Assembly (NCBI RefSeq): GCF_019972115.1
Contig: NZ_BPFJ01000003.1
Location: forward strand, 248,001 to 312,000
From: Sulfurovum sp. TSL6
GTDB taxonomy: Bacteria > Campylobacterota > Campylobacteria > Campylobacterales > Sulfurovaceae
Length of the DNA stretch: 64,000 nt
Direction of reading: 5' to 3'
Below the pieces are notes generated by a model that was not told the origin of the DNA, did not search any database, and saw only the letters and a list, made by a program, of their open reading frames with translations. The position numbers were made by a program, and so were the translations under genes. Positions 9,668-17,303 of the stretch are shown one piece after another; within the stretch, counting starts at the first letter, position 1; each line of letters starts with the position of its first letter.

Positions 9668-9731
9668 GGCGTATTATAGCTCAAAAAGGCGTATAGAGTC
9701 AATTTTTGATTTTCGTGATATAATCCCTGAT

Positions 9732-11099
9732 ATGAATAACATACAACACAAGTTTTTAGTATCTGCAGACATACGCCGCTGGCTTAAAAAATATAGGCCA
9801 AAGATCCATAAAACAGAACAGTTCTATACGGTTTCAAATGTGAAAGAGACGTGTTCTTACCATAAACATTTTCCAGATACCTATACAAAAACAATGATAG
9901 ATGATCATGCAAATAAAGAGGTCGTATCTGTCAGTAAAGAGGCGTATGCATCCCAGCGTAAAAACCATTTGGGCAGAATTATCGTTAAAACATCGTACAC
10001 GGTTATGACAGACGGGAGTACTTTTGTGGTTGAAAAGTACTTAAAAAAACTTGAAGGACTCTATATAGTGATCGCACATTTTCAAGATGAAAAAGCATTT
10101 AGAAACTCAGAAACGATCCGGGAAATACAACCTTTTGTGCTTAAAGAGATCAACCAGGATGATAAATATAGTGATCATTCCCTTGCACTGTATGTGAAAC
10201 CTATGGAGTACAATGTACAAAAGTTTTTCGAAAAACTAGATGCTTTTGAGTCCCCCAATCTCTTTTTCTGGCAAGTGCCGCAACGTGTTTATGTACGTGA
10301 CGGTGTCTCTTTAGTACTTTACCGGAATATTCGTCTGATAAACTACTATAAAATGAATTTCCAGAAGAAACATTTTAGTGCAACACTGCATCGTTTACGT
10401 GTACTTTTACGTCGTACCGCTACTTTACTGGAGATTTTTCCAGATCTGTATACTCCAAATGTACAGCATTTTTCTATTGAGTTGTTTCAACGTTATTATA
10501 AAGAGACAACGCTATTGCGGTATCTTTACTTTTTAGATGAATTGAGTGCCACACGTGAAAATGTTAAATTAACGCTCTACACTGAATTAAAAAGTCTCAT
10601 CACCCAAGAAGAGGAAGCTGTTATACAAATGCTCTTGTCTCAACCTTTTAGACAAATGTTAAATATCGTTACAAGAGAGATAGGACTTCAGGAAAACCCA
10701 AAATATCTTTCTTTACAACAAGAGGTGCAAAAAGTGGTTCGAGAGCGTTTAGGAAGATTTGAAATGCTTTTAGCAAAAACAAAAGAGGGGTATGATGATG
10801 AAGTGCTTGAAGCGCTTTATGTCTTTATGGATTCTCTTCAAACTTTAATAGAAGATTTTTTCCATATCATCGGAGAAAAAGAGTCACGAATGCTCGTCGA
10901 AGAACTTAATCTTCTGTTTAAGCCTCTGCGTGAGTACAGAAACTGTAAAGAGCGTGCAGCTATACTTAATGACATTAAAGCGAAGTCAGAAACCAAAACA
11001 TTAGATATAGATCCTCTTTTATGCGAACATGAAGAGGTTTTAAAAGATAGAATTGCGCATGCTTTGAAGCTGTTGAGATCTTCTAGGTTTTATGTGTAG
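9732..11099 (+). CDS. CHAD domain protein with CYTH-like N-terminal part
   Basis: A 455-aa protein. The first about 190 residues resemble the CYTH/triphosphate-tunnel fold (opening IQHKFLVSADI, repeated charged strands). The second half is helical and basic with LHRLRVLLRRTATLLEIF and LKPLREYRNCKER-like helices, typical of CHAD, a polyphosphate-binding helical domain. The classic CYTH ExExK motif is not obvious, so triphosphatase activity is doubtful. The start ATG 9732 is preferred because the longer frame would run through the divergent yidD start; TATAAT lies just upstream, so the leader is short or absent. Confidence 0.75.
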   Translation: MNNIQHKFLVSADIRRWLKKYRPKIHKTEQFYTVSNVKETCSYHKHFPDTYTKTMIDDHANKEVVSVSKEAYASQRKNHLGRIIVKTSYTVMTDGSTFVVEKYLKKLEGLYIVIAHFQDEKAFRNSETIREIQPFVLKEINQDDKYSDHSLALYVKPMEYNVQKFFEKLDAFESPNLFFWQVPQRVYVRDGVSLVLYRNIRLINYYKMNFQKKHFSATLHRLRVLLRRTATLLEIFPDLYTPNVQHFSIELFQRYYKETTLLRYLYFLDELSATRENVKLTLYTELKSLITQEEEAVIQMLLSQPFRQMLNIVTREIGLQENPKYLSLQQEVQKVVRERLGRFEMLLAKTKEGYDDEVLEALYVFMDSLQTLIEDFFHIIGEKESRMLVEELNLLFKPLREYRNCKERAAILNDIKAKSETKTLDIDPLLCEHEEVLKDRIAHALKLLRSSRFYV

Positions 11100-11142
11100 C
11101 TGAAGATTACATATTTATGCCCCTAGGTGATCATCCTTATCC

Positions 11143-11706
11143 TTACCACCAATAGCGTGGATAATGTCGATTTGGATTGTTCGACATATTATTGACCACA
11201 AGTGCAATGATCAATAAAATGAAGGCACCTGTTGCAATCGGTGTCATTACGTACATATAGCCTAACTCATGTATTTGAGAACTCCCTATCACAGCGATTA
11301 GGGCCGTAGCACCTCCAGGAGGATGCAAAGTGCGTGTAAAGTGCATGAGCACGATAGATAAAGAGACAGCTAAGGCACTTAGGACTGAAATTTCCATTGG
11401 GACATATTTATATACCGTGATACCTATAAATGCCGAAACAATATGGCCGCCAATTAAATTACGGGGCTGTGACAACTCTGCTTGGGGAACACCGTATATT
11501 AATACTGCAGAAGCTCCAAACGAGCCAACGAGAAAAATAGTGTCTGATGCATTCACAAAAATATATTGATTGAGAACGGATATGAGGTAAATTCCAAGGA
11601 AAGCTCCTATCCCGGACCAGACAACATGTGACAAACGTGCTCTAGACGGCGGAGCTTCCAACCCCCGCATTCGATTGAAATAGCCATATAAATGCCGACG
11701 CATCAC
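11143..11706 (-). CDS. HPP-family integral membrane protein
   Basis: A 187-aa protein with about four membrane segments and the family signature LHPPGGATALIAVIG near residue 127. HPP proteins are thought to be transport or sensory membrane proteins; one branch is linked to nitrite transport in chloroplasts. The basic N-terminus (MRRHLYGYFNRMRG) fits cytoplasmic placement. It lies downstream of the globin gene on the same strand with a 70-bp gap holding a hairpin, so co-transcription is possible. Confidence 0.85.
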   Translation of the reverse strand: MMRRHLYGYFNRMRGLEAPPSRARLSHVVWSGIGAFLGIYLISVLNQYIFVNASDTIFLVGSFGASAVLIYGVPQAELSQPRNLIGGHIVSAFIGITVYKYVPMEISVLSALAVSLSIVLMHFTRTLHPPGGATALIAVIGSSQIHELGYMYVMTPIATGAFILLIIALVVNNMSNNPNRHYPRYWW

Positions 11707-11737
11707 CGTCTCCTTTGAAGGGTATTATTTGCAGTTA

Positions 11738-11766
11738 CAAGCCTATAAAAGTAATTATTAGGCTTG
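11738..11766. terminator. Hairpin between globin and HPP genes
   Basis: CAAGCCTA (11738-11745) and TAGGCTTG (11759-11766) form an 8-bp stem with a 13-nt loop. A T-tract follows on the plus strand only, while both flanking genes run on the minus strand, so it is at best an attenuator or processing site for the globin-HPP transcript. Confidence 0.35.
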
Positions 11767-11776
11767 AATACTTTTT

Positions 11777-12205
11777 TTACGATGCGTAGTATAGCTCTTT
11801 TTCTCTGGCAATTAGAATATCAGCTAAGAAAAAATAGGCTTCTTTCCACGCATCAAGAATCTCATCTGTAGCAGCATCACCCAGCACCTCTTTGATAGCA
11901 CCAAGAATGGCAGCACCGACCATTGGGTAGTGCTCAGGTTTGACATTGGTGCGGACATGGCTTTGCGCCATCTTCTCTACCGCTTTAGATAAAACGTCCA
12001 GGTTATCAATATTGGCAGCATATGCACCAACAGCCGAAGCAAGTTTTTTGTGTTGCTCGGGATCTGCATCCTTGAATAGCTCTTTGAGTTCCGGATGTTG
12101 GCTAAAAAGGATCTCATACATTTTTGTTGTGATCGCTTCTGCATGTTGAGAAACAACACCAGATGTAGCTTTGACCGTATTGATTGTTGATTGTGAAAGT
12201 GACAT
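11777..12205 (-). CDS. Single-domain globin (Cgb/Vgb type)
   Basis: A 142-aa haemoglobin without a reductase domain, like Campylobacter Cgb and Vitreoscilla Vgb. Cgb detoxifies nitric oxide to nitrate. The proximal histidine is in QSHVRTNVKPEHYPMVG; the LSQSTINTVKATSGVVSQH start and the YEILFSQHPELKELF helix are typical. AGGAG lies 5 nt before the ATG. A perfect FNR-type box and -10 lie upstream (separate entry). Its neighbours (hemerythrin, cytochrome c, Crp/Fnr regulator) support a role in NO or oxygen stress. Confidence 0.93.
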   Translation of the reverse strand: MSLSQSTINTVKATSGVVSQHAEAITTKMYEILFSQHPELKELFKDADPEQHKKLASAVGAYAANIDNLDVLSKAVEKMAQSHVRTNVKPEHYPMVGAAILGAIKEVLGDAATDEILDAWKEAYFFLADILIAREKELYYAS

Positions 12206-12233
12206 TTAATCTCCTGTTTTTTTAAGTGTTCGA

Positions 12234-12275
12234 AGTATAACCCAGAAAACGATTTAAAAAATTGATTTATATCAA
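12234..12275 (-). promoter_or_regulatory. FNR-type box and promoter of globin gene
   Basis: TTGATTTATATCAA at 12262-12275 is a perfect TTGAT-N4-ATCAA palindrome. A TATACT -10 lies at 12239-12234. The palindrome centre is 41.5 bp from the predicted start (about 12227), the class II activator position for Crp/Fnr proteins. Confidence 0.8.
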
Positions 12276-12365
12276 CTTCCAGGAAAACGAGACAAGATTT
12301 AAAACATTCATCTGGTTGCTGACACAAAATTTCTAACGGACTCGGAAAAACTATCCCACTCTTAT

Positions 12366-12974
12366 CTAATTGACTTGAATTATTTTATTTCTTAACTCTT
12401 TGGTAAGTAAAATGTCTTTTACTCTTTCCTGCCATAACGCTTTGAAAAGATTTTTCTCTTGATCGGACGCTTTTCCTTGCAATACTTTTCCCATCAAAGG
12501 CTTTAATCTTTGATCTCCTGGAATAACTGAAGGGTCATAACTGAGTGATACGGAGATATCCTTGTCCGTTCTTTTTAAAGTGACTTCTCCCGCCATTTTT
12601 TGATCATAAGCCATTAAATTATTCCTTGAAAACTTCCCATGGATCCCTTTAAAGCCTTCTTCACCACTAGCGCCTACAATAAAGGAAATAATATTTCCTA
12701 TGACACCGGTTGTTCCCTCTGTCTTTTCCCCTTTTATACCGACATGTATGTTCCCACGCTGCGGCAGTTCAGAACCGTAAAGAACGTTTAACCCAAGCAT
12801 TGCCATAAGATAGGCTCCTGCAACAGTAGGACAAGAGTGGCCTGCTTGCTTCACACAATCTAAATAACCAATCTCAATTTTACCCTCTGCAAATGCTCCT
12901 AAAAAATCACTGAGCGGATCGTAAAGTAGAATTGAATCAACTTCATCAAAAAATAAGGGATATTTCATTTTCAT
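12366..12974 (-). CDS. FmdE-domain protein
   Basis: A roughly 200-aa cytosolic protein with the FmdE-type segment CVKQAGHSCPTVAGAYLMA near residues 42-60, giving a candidate metal-binding C/H/C set. FmdE was named from the methanogen formylmethanofuran dehydrogenase operon, but its exact role is unknown, and bacteria carry it without that enzyme. ATG 12974 is preferred because AGGA lies 5 nt upstream; ATG 12968 is also possible. A palindromic operator lies upstream. Downstream of the cytochrome c gene on the same strand (75-bp gap). Confidence 0.75.
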   Translation of the reverse strand: MKMKYPLFFDEVDSILLYDPLSDFLGAFAEGKIEIGYLDCVKQAGHSCPTVAGAYLMAMLGLNVLYGSELPQRGNIHVGIKGEKTEGTTGVIGNIISFIVGASGEEGFKGIHGKFSRNNLMAYDQKMAGEVTLKRTDKDISVSLSYDPSVIPGDQRLKPLMGKVLQGKASDQEKNLFKALWQERVKDILLTKELRNKIIQVN

Positions 12975-12990
12975 CACCATCCTATTTAAA

Positions 12991-13030
12991 ATATACTATT
13001 GGACCAGTATATATATTCTACTCAACTGGT
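12991..13030 (-). promoter_or_regulatory. Palindromic operator candidate upstream of FmdE gene
   Basis: ATATACT (12991-12997) and AGTATAT (13006-13012) flank ATTGGACC, and ACCAGT (13003-13008) is answered by ACTGGT (13025-13030). Overlapping inverted repeats in this short gap suggest a repressor or activator site separate from the FNR boxes. Confidence 0.4.
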
Positions 13031-13055
13031 ATTGCAATTCGAGATACAAAAAGAG

Positions 13056-13844
13056 CTATTTATATTCCCAAAAAGGCAGTAAATACTCTATTTGTTCATC
13101 ATCGAGTATCTCAAGTGTGTCAGCAATACATTGAATATGTACTTTTGTCACAGATGCTTTCAACTTGGCTATTTCATCTATCTTATGGTCCAGACTTTTT
13201 GGGGATGCATCATCCATGAACAAAGCCTCCATCATTTCGGATTCTAAAGTATCAATTTTTCGCTTTGCTTTTTGAACCTCTCCCATCGTATGCTCTCGAA
13301 TCAAAAGAAGTTTCTTTTTTTGCTCGTCACTCAGTCCTAAAGCCTGTTTATCCCAATGTTTGATAAGCAGCTTTGTCATATGAGGCAATGCTTCTTTGTT
13401 GATCAAGAATGGAGAGTTTTGCAGTGCATTCATTTTGTCATTTCTTTGAATTTCATTGATCATAGCTACAAATTCTTCGGAGGGATAATGCTCGATCAGG
13501 TAATCTGAGATTTTAGACAGCTCTTCTTTCGAAACTGTACCTTTAAGTGAAGGCATCACGCCGTACTGTTGTACTTTGTTGGATTCACATACTGATTTTT
13601 CTGCTGCAGGGTTTAGCACATAATCAGCAATAAATGTTTTGATTTTCTCTTTATCATTCATCACCAGCTTCGTATGAAACATCACAGCCTCCATAGGGGG
13701 CGCTTTTAATGTAGGTATCATATCAGGTGTGGGTCTCTCAAGCATATGGCATGTGGCACATTTTGACTTTAATAGATCAACTTCGCTCGCGTGTAATGTA
13801 CTGATCCCAATCATTGCTGCGGCTAAAACAGTTTTTTTTATCAT
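13056..13844 (-). CDS. Periplasmic c-type cytochrome with Spy/CpxP-like C-terminal part
   Basis: A 262-aa secreted protein. A signal peptide ends around LHA at residue 19. One haem site, CATCH, is at residues 29-33, and the likely axial methionine is in YGVMPSLKG near residue 100. The second half is helical with a LTxxQ-like LGLSDEQKKKLLLIREHTMGEV segment, as in Spy/CpxP/ZraP periplasmic stress proteins, which can bind metals or act as chaperones. This pairing of a monohaem domain with an LTxxQ-type domain is unusual. It follows the hemerythrin gene by 11 bp, so both are expected to share the FNR-box promoter. Confidence 0.8.
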   Translation of the reverse strand: MIKKTVLAAAMIGISTLHASEVDLLKSKCATCHMLERPTPDMIPTLKAPPMEAVMFHTKLVMNDKEKIKTFIADYVLNPAAEKSVCESNKVQQYGVMPSLKGTVSKEELSKISDYLIEHYPSEEFVAMINEIQRNDKMNALQNSPFLINKEALPHMTKLLIKHWDKQALGLSDEQKKKLLLIREHTMGEVQKAKRKIDTLESEMMEALFMDDASPKSLDHKIDEIAKLKASVTKVHIQCIADTLEILDDEQIEYLLPFWEYK

Positions 13845-13855
13845 TTTTTCTCCTT

Positions 13856-14281
13856 TTAATTTTTATACATTTGTTGTGAAATAAACATCGCTGTCATATT
13901 ATCCATGGTGTGTATATGATTGATGATCCAATCAACGGACTGTCTGAGGTAAGCGATGATCGCATCAAGTTCACCATGTTGCTTCCAACGTATTGTAAAA
14001 TGATTCAATTCATGCAGTACTCTGTCATGTTCTGCTTTATGCATCTGATAAGGAGGGAACGCATATAAGCGCATAAGACGCTCTTCATTGGCAAAGTGCT
14101 CTTTTACATGTTGAATATATGCTTCAAGCTTTGCTTCCAGTGTTGCATGTTTTGTTTTATCATTTTCATAGATAGTGGCAAGTGCATCTATCTCATTGAG
14201 CATACTGATCTCTTCTTCATGTGTATGCTGCATCTCATCTACAGCAACATGATGCACTTGATCGATCGTAAGTAGTGGCAT
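13856..14281 (-). CDS. Bacteriohemerythrin (copy 1)
   Basis: A 141-aa hemerythrin-fold di-iron protein binding oxygen or reacting with NO. The ligands are visible in order: the first-helix H in MQHTHEEEISMLNEID, HFANEE, HKAEHD and HIHTMDNMTA. It is homologous to the divergent copy at 15228 but clearly different in sequence. Preceded by AAAGGA and the FNR-type promoter at 14303-14344. Confidence 0.92.
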   Translation of the reverse strand: MPLLTIDQVHHVAVDEMQHTHEEEISMLNEIDALATIYENDKTKHATLEAKLEAYIQHVKEHFANEERLMRLYAFPPYQMHKAEHDRVLHELNHFTIRWKQHGELDAIIAYLRQSVDWIINHIHTMDNMTAMFISQQMYKN

Positions 14282-14302
14282 GCAATATCCTTTTTTTATT
14301 GC

Positions 14303-14344
14303 ATCTTAAATGAAAAAGAAAAAAAGTGTATTGATATTTGTCAA
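14303..14344 (-). promoter_or_regulatory. FNR-type box and promoter of hemerythrin-cytochrome operon
   Basis: TTGATATTTGTCAA at 14331-14344 matches TTGAT-N4-ATCAA with one mismatch. A TAAGAT -10 lies at 14308-14303. The centre is again about 41.5 bp from the predicted start (about 14296). Confidence 0.7.
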
Positions 14345-14354
14345 GAATTACAAA

Positions 14355-14981
14355 TTAGGGTACTTTATATCCGGCTGCAGTTTGTACCAGTTTTTCTTCT
14401 TTCAGGAGTTTAGCTATATTACGAGAGAGTGTTTCGGGAGTCATGCTGAGTATGGAAGCTATCTCATATTGCTTGAGATCTAGAGCCAACTTAGGGTTTT
14501 TCTGGTAAAAATTTAATACTTTTTCTTTGGAAGTTGCAGCAAGGTTAAAATGTATATTTTGTTGGAGGAGATCGATTTTTGCAAGAAGTGATTGGATAAT
14601 CTCATAAGAAAGTCCAGGATGACTGAGAAGAAAACTTTCAAAACCATCCAGTGAAATTTTAAGAAGTGACCCATCTGTTTGAAACCTGGCTGATGAGGGT
14701 AACGGGGTCTTTCTTAGGACAGCTGCCTCAGCCAGTAATGCATATCGGTTAAAGTATCCGATCACAACCTCATTTCCTTTACTGTCATGTTTATAGACAC
14801 TCACTACGCCATCGATCAATATCATTACATTTTTACTCATCTCTCCCTGTGTAAAAACGATCGAATCTTTAGGATAATGAGATATATGTGCTTCTGTTGC
14901 AAGTTCACTGAGTTCTTGTTCATTTAATGAAGAAAACAGATTGATTTGTTCAAGGATATCTATAATATTCCGTTTTTCCAT
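14355..14981 (-). CDS. Crp/Fnr-family regulator without cysteines
   Basis: A 208-aa regulator with an N-terminal cyclic-nucleotide-binding-like barrel (about residues 10-120), a dimer helix and a C-terminal HTH. The protein has no cysteine, so it cannot carry the FNR iron-sulfur cluster. The recognition helix MTPETLSRNIAKL keeps the E-x-x-S-R set that in FNR reads TTGAT, matching the three boxes beside it. DNR/NnrR-type proteins, which sense NO through haem, have these properties. Campylobacter NssR is a functional analogue but reads a different half-site. NO sensing is inference. Confidence 0.85.
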   Translation of the reverse strand: MEKRNIIDILEQINLFSSLNEQELSELATEAHISHYPKDSIVFTQGEMSKNVMILIDGVVSVYKHDSKGNEVVIGYFNRYALLAEAAVLRKTPLPSSARFQTDGSLLKISLDGFESFLLSHPGLSYEIIQSLLAKIDLLQQNIHFNLAATSKEKVLNFYQKNPKLALDLKQYEIASILSMTPETLSRNIAKLLKEEKLVQTAAGYKVP

Positions 14982-15060
14982 AATACACCTTACATCTATC
15001 TATGTTTGATAAAGAGACTTTGAGATCGTTCAGAGTTTTGTATGACCGATAGTTGAGTGA

Positions 15061-15066
15061 ATTATA
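15061..15066 (-). promoter_or_regulatory. -10 element of the Crp/Fnr regulator gene
   Basis: TATAAT on the minus strand (15066-15061), in GTGCTATAATTC, lies about 80 bp upstream of the regulator ATG. No FNR box accompanies it, so the regulator is probably not strongly autoregulated. Confidence 0.45.
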
Positions 15067-15165
15067 GCACAACTCCAGAGCTCTATCTATCTTCCTTCAA
15101 AACATTTTCAATTTTCATATACAACCATTTCAGTCAAGTGTTTTCATTAACAGAAATAAGACATA

Positions 15166-15207
15166 TTGATCTATATCAATACACTTTTTACACTTCTATA
15201 CTATAAT
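15166..15207 (+). promoter_or_regulatory. FNR-type box and promoter of second hemerythrin gene
   Basis: TTGATCTATATCAA at 15166-15179 is a perfect palindrome. A consensus TATAAT -10 is at 15202-15207. The box centre is 41.5 bp from the predicted start (about 15214). AAAAAGGAG then precedes the ATG at 15228. Confidence 0.82.
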
Positions 15208-15227
15208 AGATAAAAAAGGAGCCTCAT

Positions 15228-15665
15228 ATGGGAATCATTTATGCTGAACAGGTAGAGTATATGAGTGTCGATCAGATGCAGAAGACACATGAGGATGAAA
15301 TTAAAATTATCAATGAGATCGATAAACTGGCTATAGGATACGAAAGAGGTACCATAGAAAAAGAAGAGCTCGAAAATAAACTGGATGAATATATCGAACA
15401 TGTGAAAGCACACTTTGCCAATGAAGAGCGTTTGATGCAAAAGTATGACTTCCCGTCTTATGAGATGCATAAATTGGCACATGATATGTTTTTAATGGAT
15501 CTTCAGTATGCAACAAGACAGTGGAAAGAGTTTGGAGATATCAATAAAATTATCAACTTTGTAGCGAAAACACCTGAGTGGATCGTCATGCACGTCAGGT
15601 CGGTAGATGCTCCAACAGCAGATTACCTTGCGAGAAAAATGGAAGATAATCATTCAGAGGATTGA
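15228..15665 (+). CDS. Bacteriohemerythrin (copy 2)
   Basis: A 145-aa hemerythrin with the iron ligands in MQKTHEDEIKIINEID, HFANEE, HKLAHD and MHVRSVDAPTA. It is divergent from the regulator and related to copy 1. The first-pair context VEYMSVDQMQKTHEDE aligns with VHHVAVDEMQHTHEEE of copy 1, indicating duplication followed by drift. It is monocistronic, facing the lnt gene end to end. Confidence 0.92.
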   Translation: MGIIYAEQVEYMSVDQMQKTHEDEIKIINEIDKLAIGYERGTIEKEELENKLDEYIEHVKAHFANEERLMQKYDFPSYEMHKLAHDMFLMDLQYATRQWKEFGDINKIINFVAKTPEWIVMHVRSVDAPTADYLARKMEDNHSED

Positions 15666-15718
15666 TAGCAAAGCATTTGGATCATATACAAATAGAATGC
15701 CTGCCACCCTAAGGTTTT

Positions 15719-17065
15719 CTACTGATCCACTTCTCCATTTTTCACTACATAAGACTCCGACATATTCACCGAGTGATAGATAGTCGTTCCATACTTCCTG
15801 CTGTAGTACTGTAACAGAAGTTTTTGCAGCGTAGGTTCGATAGAGGGGGTGAACCACCCGTTGTTACTTAGAACGATCATATTTTTTGGCTCGCCTTCGT
15901 AGAGCTTTTCACTGGTCGCTTCAAAGCAGATGGCATTTCTATAGGTTTTTTCGTCTATTTTATAGTCTATGACATTGGGACTGGCCACATAATCCACTGC
16001 ACCATCGTAAAATACCTTATTGACCCATTCACTTAAAAAATCCGGCAGCGGATTGCTTTCTCCAAAAGGAACCAGAACGACTTTATTGGCTACAGAGATC
16101 TTGTTGCCTGTGAAAACATAGGTTGAGTTACGCGGCGTTTTCCCATCCCAGTATAGTCCTCCGGTGACGATAGAGATATCTTTGGCTTTTTCCTGCAGTT
16201 TGTCCAGAAGTTTTGAACGATTGAGAAAGATGGGAAAGACAGATTCGGGGAGTATGATAAGCGTTTTATTCTCTTTGATGGCTTGGTCTATCTGTTTGAA
16301 AAGGTTCTCAAATTGTGCAGGATGAAGTGTTTCATCCCATTTGTCCTGAACAGAAGTGTGGGTCGTTACAAGTTTGATTTTGTCATCTGCTCTTATTTTG
16401 TCATCTGCTTTCAAATGTGTGGGAAGATGGACCTGGTAAGCAAAGAGCATAAGTAACATATAGAGGAACTGTTGTTTCCAAATACTCAAAACAATGGCAG
16501 ATAAAATGATGGCATACTGCCATTTTTCTATGCCGAGATAACTCTCTACGAACATTAGTTCAGGCTTGAGCCAATCAAAAGAGAAAGGATGGATATAGCT
16601 TAAGATGCAAAGACCTGAAGCCTTGATGAGTAAAGGAAGTAAAGTGTCAGAGATTTGCAGCAGTGATGTGATCTTTTGGCTGATCCATGCAACAAGCCAA
16701 AAGAGTACCCCGTAGCATAGCATGATGATAGCTATCTCTATAGGTACAGCCCAAACCATGCCATAATGTTTAAAGCTTAAGGCGATCCACCAAAACCAAA
16801 ACAGTCCTATAAAAGCACCGGAAATGAACCACACTTTTTTCCCTTCCCGCAGAAGCAGATAGAGTGCTGTAATACCTAAGATGGTATTCAAAAGAGGATA
16901 TGAAAATCCCCAATGATTAAGGTAGATAAAGCCCGAGCTTAAAAGTGCTATGAAAAAGCCTTTTGTTAGTTCAAAGGTGCTAGAATATTGGCTAATTTTA
17001 TACAAAAGGATTCCTATGGGAGCAGAACAAGGCAGTATGATCGGTTCATTTTTACCCCTCATCAT
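15719..17065 (-). CDS. lnt: Apolipoprotein N-acyltransferase
   Basis: Lnt adds the third acyl chain to lipoproteins at the inner membrane. About six membrane segments come first, then a nitrilase-type domain with the E-K-C triad: LIILPESVFP, NKVVLVPFGES and NAICFEATSE. The 5' end is uncertain. The frame opens at 17065, but that would overlap yajC by 50 bp on the other strand; an in-frame TTG at 17005 gives a start outside most of the overlap. The gene is divergent from yajC-secDF. Confidence 0.88.
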   Translation of the reverse strand: MMRGKNEPIILPCSAPIGILLYKISQYSSTFELTKGFFIALLSSGFIYLNHWGFSYPLLNTILGITALYLLLREGKKVWFISGAFIGLFWFWWIALSFKHYGMVWAVPIEIAIIMLCYGVLFWLVAWISQKITSLLQISDTLLPLLIKASGLCILSYIHPFSFDWLKPELMFVESYLGIEKWQYAIILSAIVLSIWKQQFLYMLLMLFAYQVHLPTHLKADDKIRADDKIKLVTTHTSVQDKWDETLHPAQFENLFKQIDQAIKENKTLIILPESVFPIFLNRSKLLDKLQEKAKDISIVTGGLYWDGKTPRNSTYVFTGNKISVANKVVLVPFGESNPLPDFLSEWVNKVFYDGAVDYVASPNVIDYKIDEKTYRNAICFEATSEKLYEGEPKNMIVLSNNGWFTPSIEPTLQKLLLQYYSRKYGTTIYHSVNMSESYVVKNGEVDQ

Positions 17066-17303
17066 TTTATTTGCGATTTTTTATTTTTTAATTATCAGAC
17101 CACAGCAAAAACATCAAAAAGCGCACAAAGCAATGCTTGACAGTCTTGCTAAAGGTGACAACATTATTACGACAGGCGGTCTTATAGCTGTGATCGTTAA
17201 AACTGAAGAAGATTTTATCAAAATCAAATTAAATGACGACACGATTGTCAAACTTGATAGAGCATATGTAGCTAAAAAGGTTGAGTCTGGTGAAGACGCT
17301 TAA
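17016..17303 (+). CDS. yajC: Preprotein translocase subunit YajC
   Basis: YajC is a small single-span membrane partner of SecDF. The hydrophobic span LPLIILFAIFYFLIIRPQQK is followed by the usual KGDNIITTGGLIAVI stretch. ATG 17016 has AAAAGGA 6 nt upstream and gives the normal size of about 95 aa; an upstream ATG at 16950 would run through the lnt start. It overlaps secD. Confidence 0.93.
   Translation: MGAEQGSMIGSFLPLIILFAIFYFLIIRPQQKHQKAHKAMLDSLAKGDNIITTGGLIAVIVKTEEDFIKIKLNDDTIVKLDRAYVAKKVESGEDA

Noticed and set aside
14355-14981. Crp/Fnr protein as a true oxygen-sensing FNR
   Set aside because: It contains no cysteine at all, so no iron-sulfur cluster can form.
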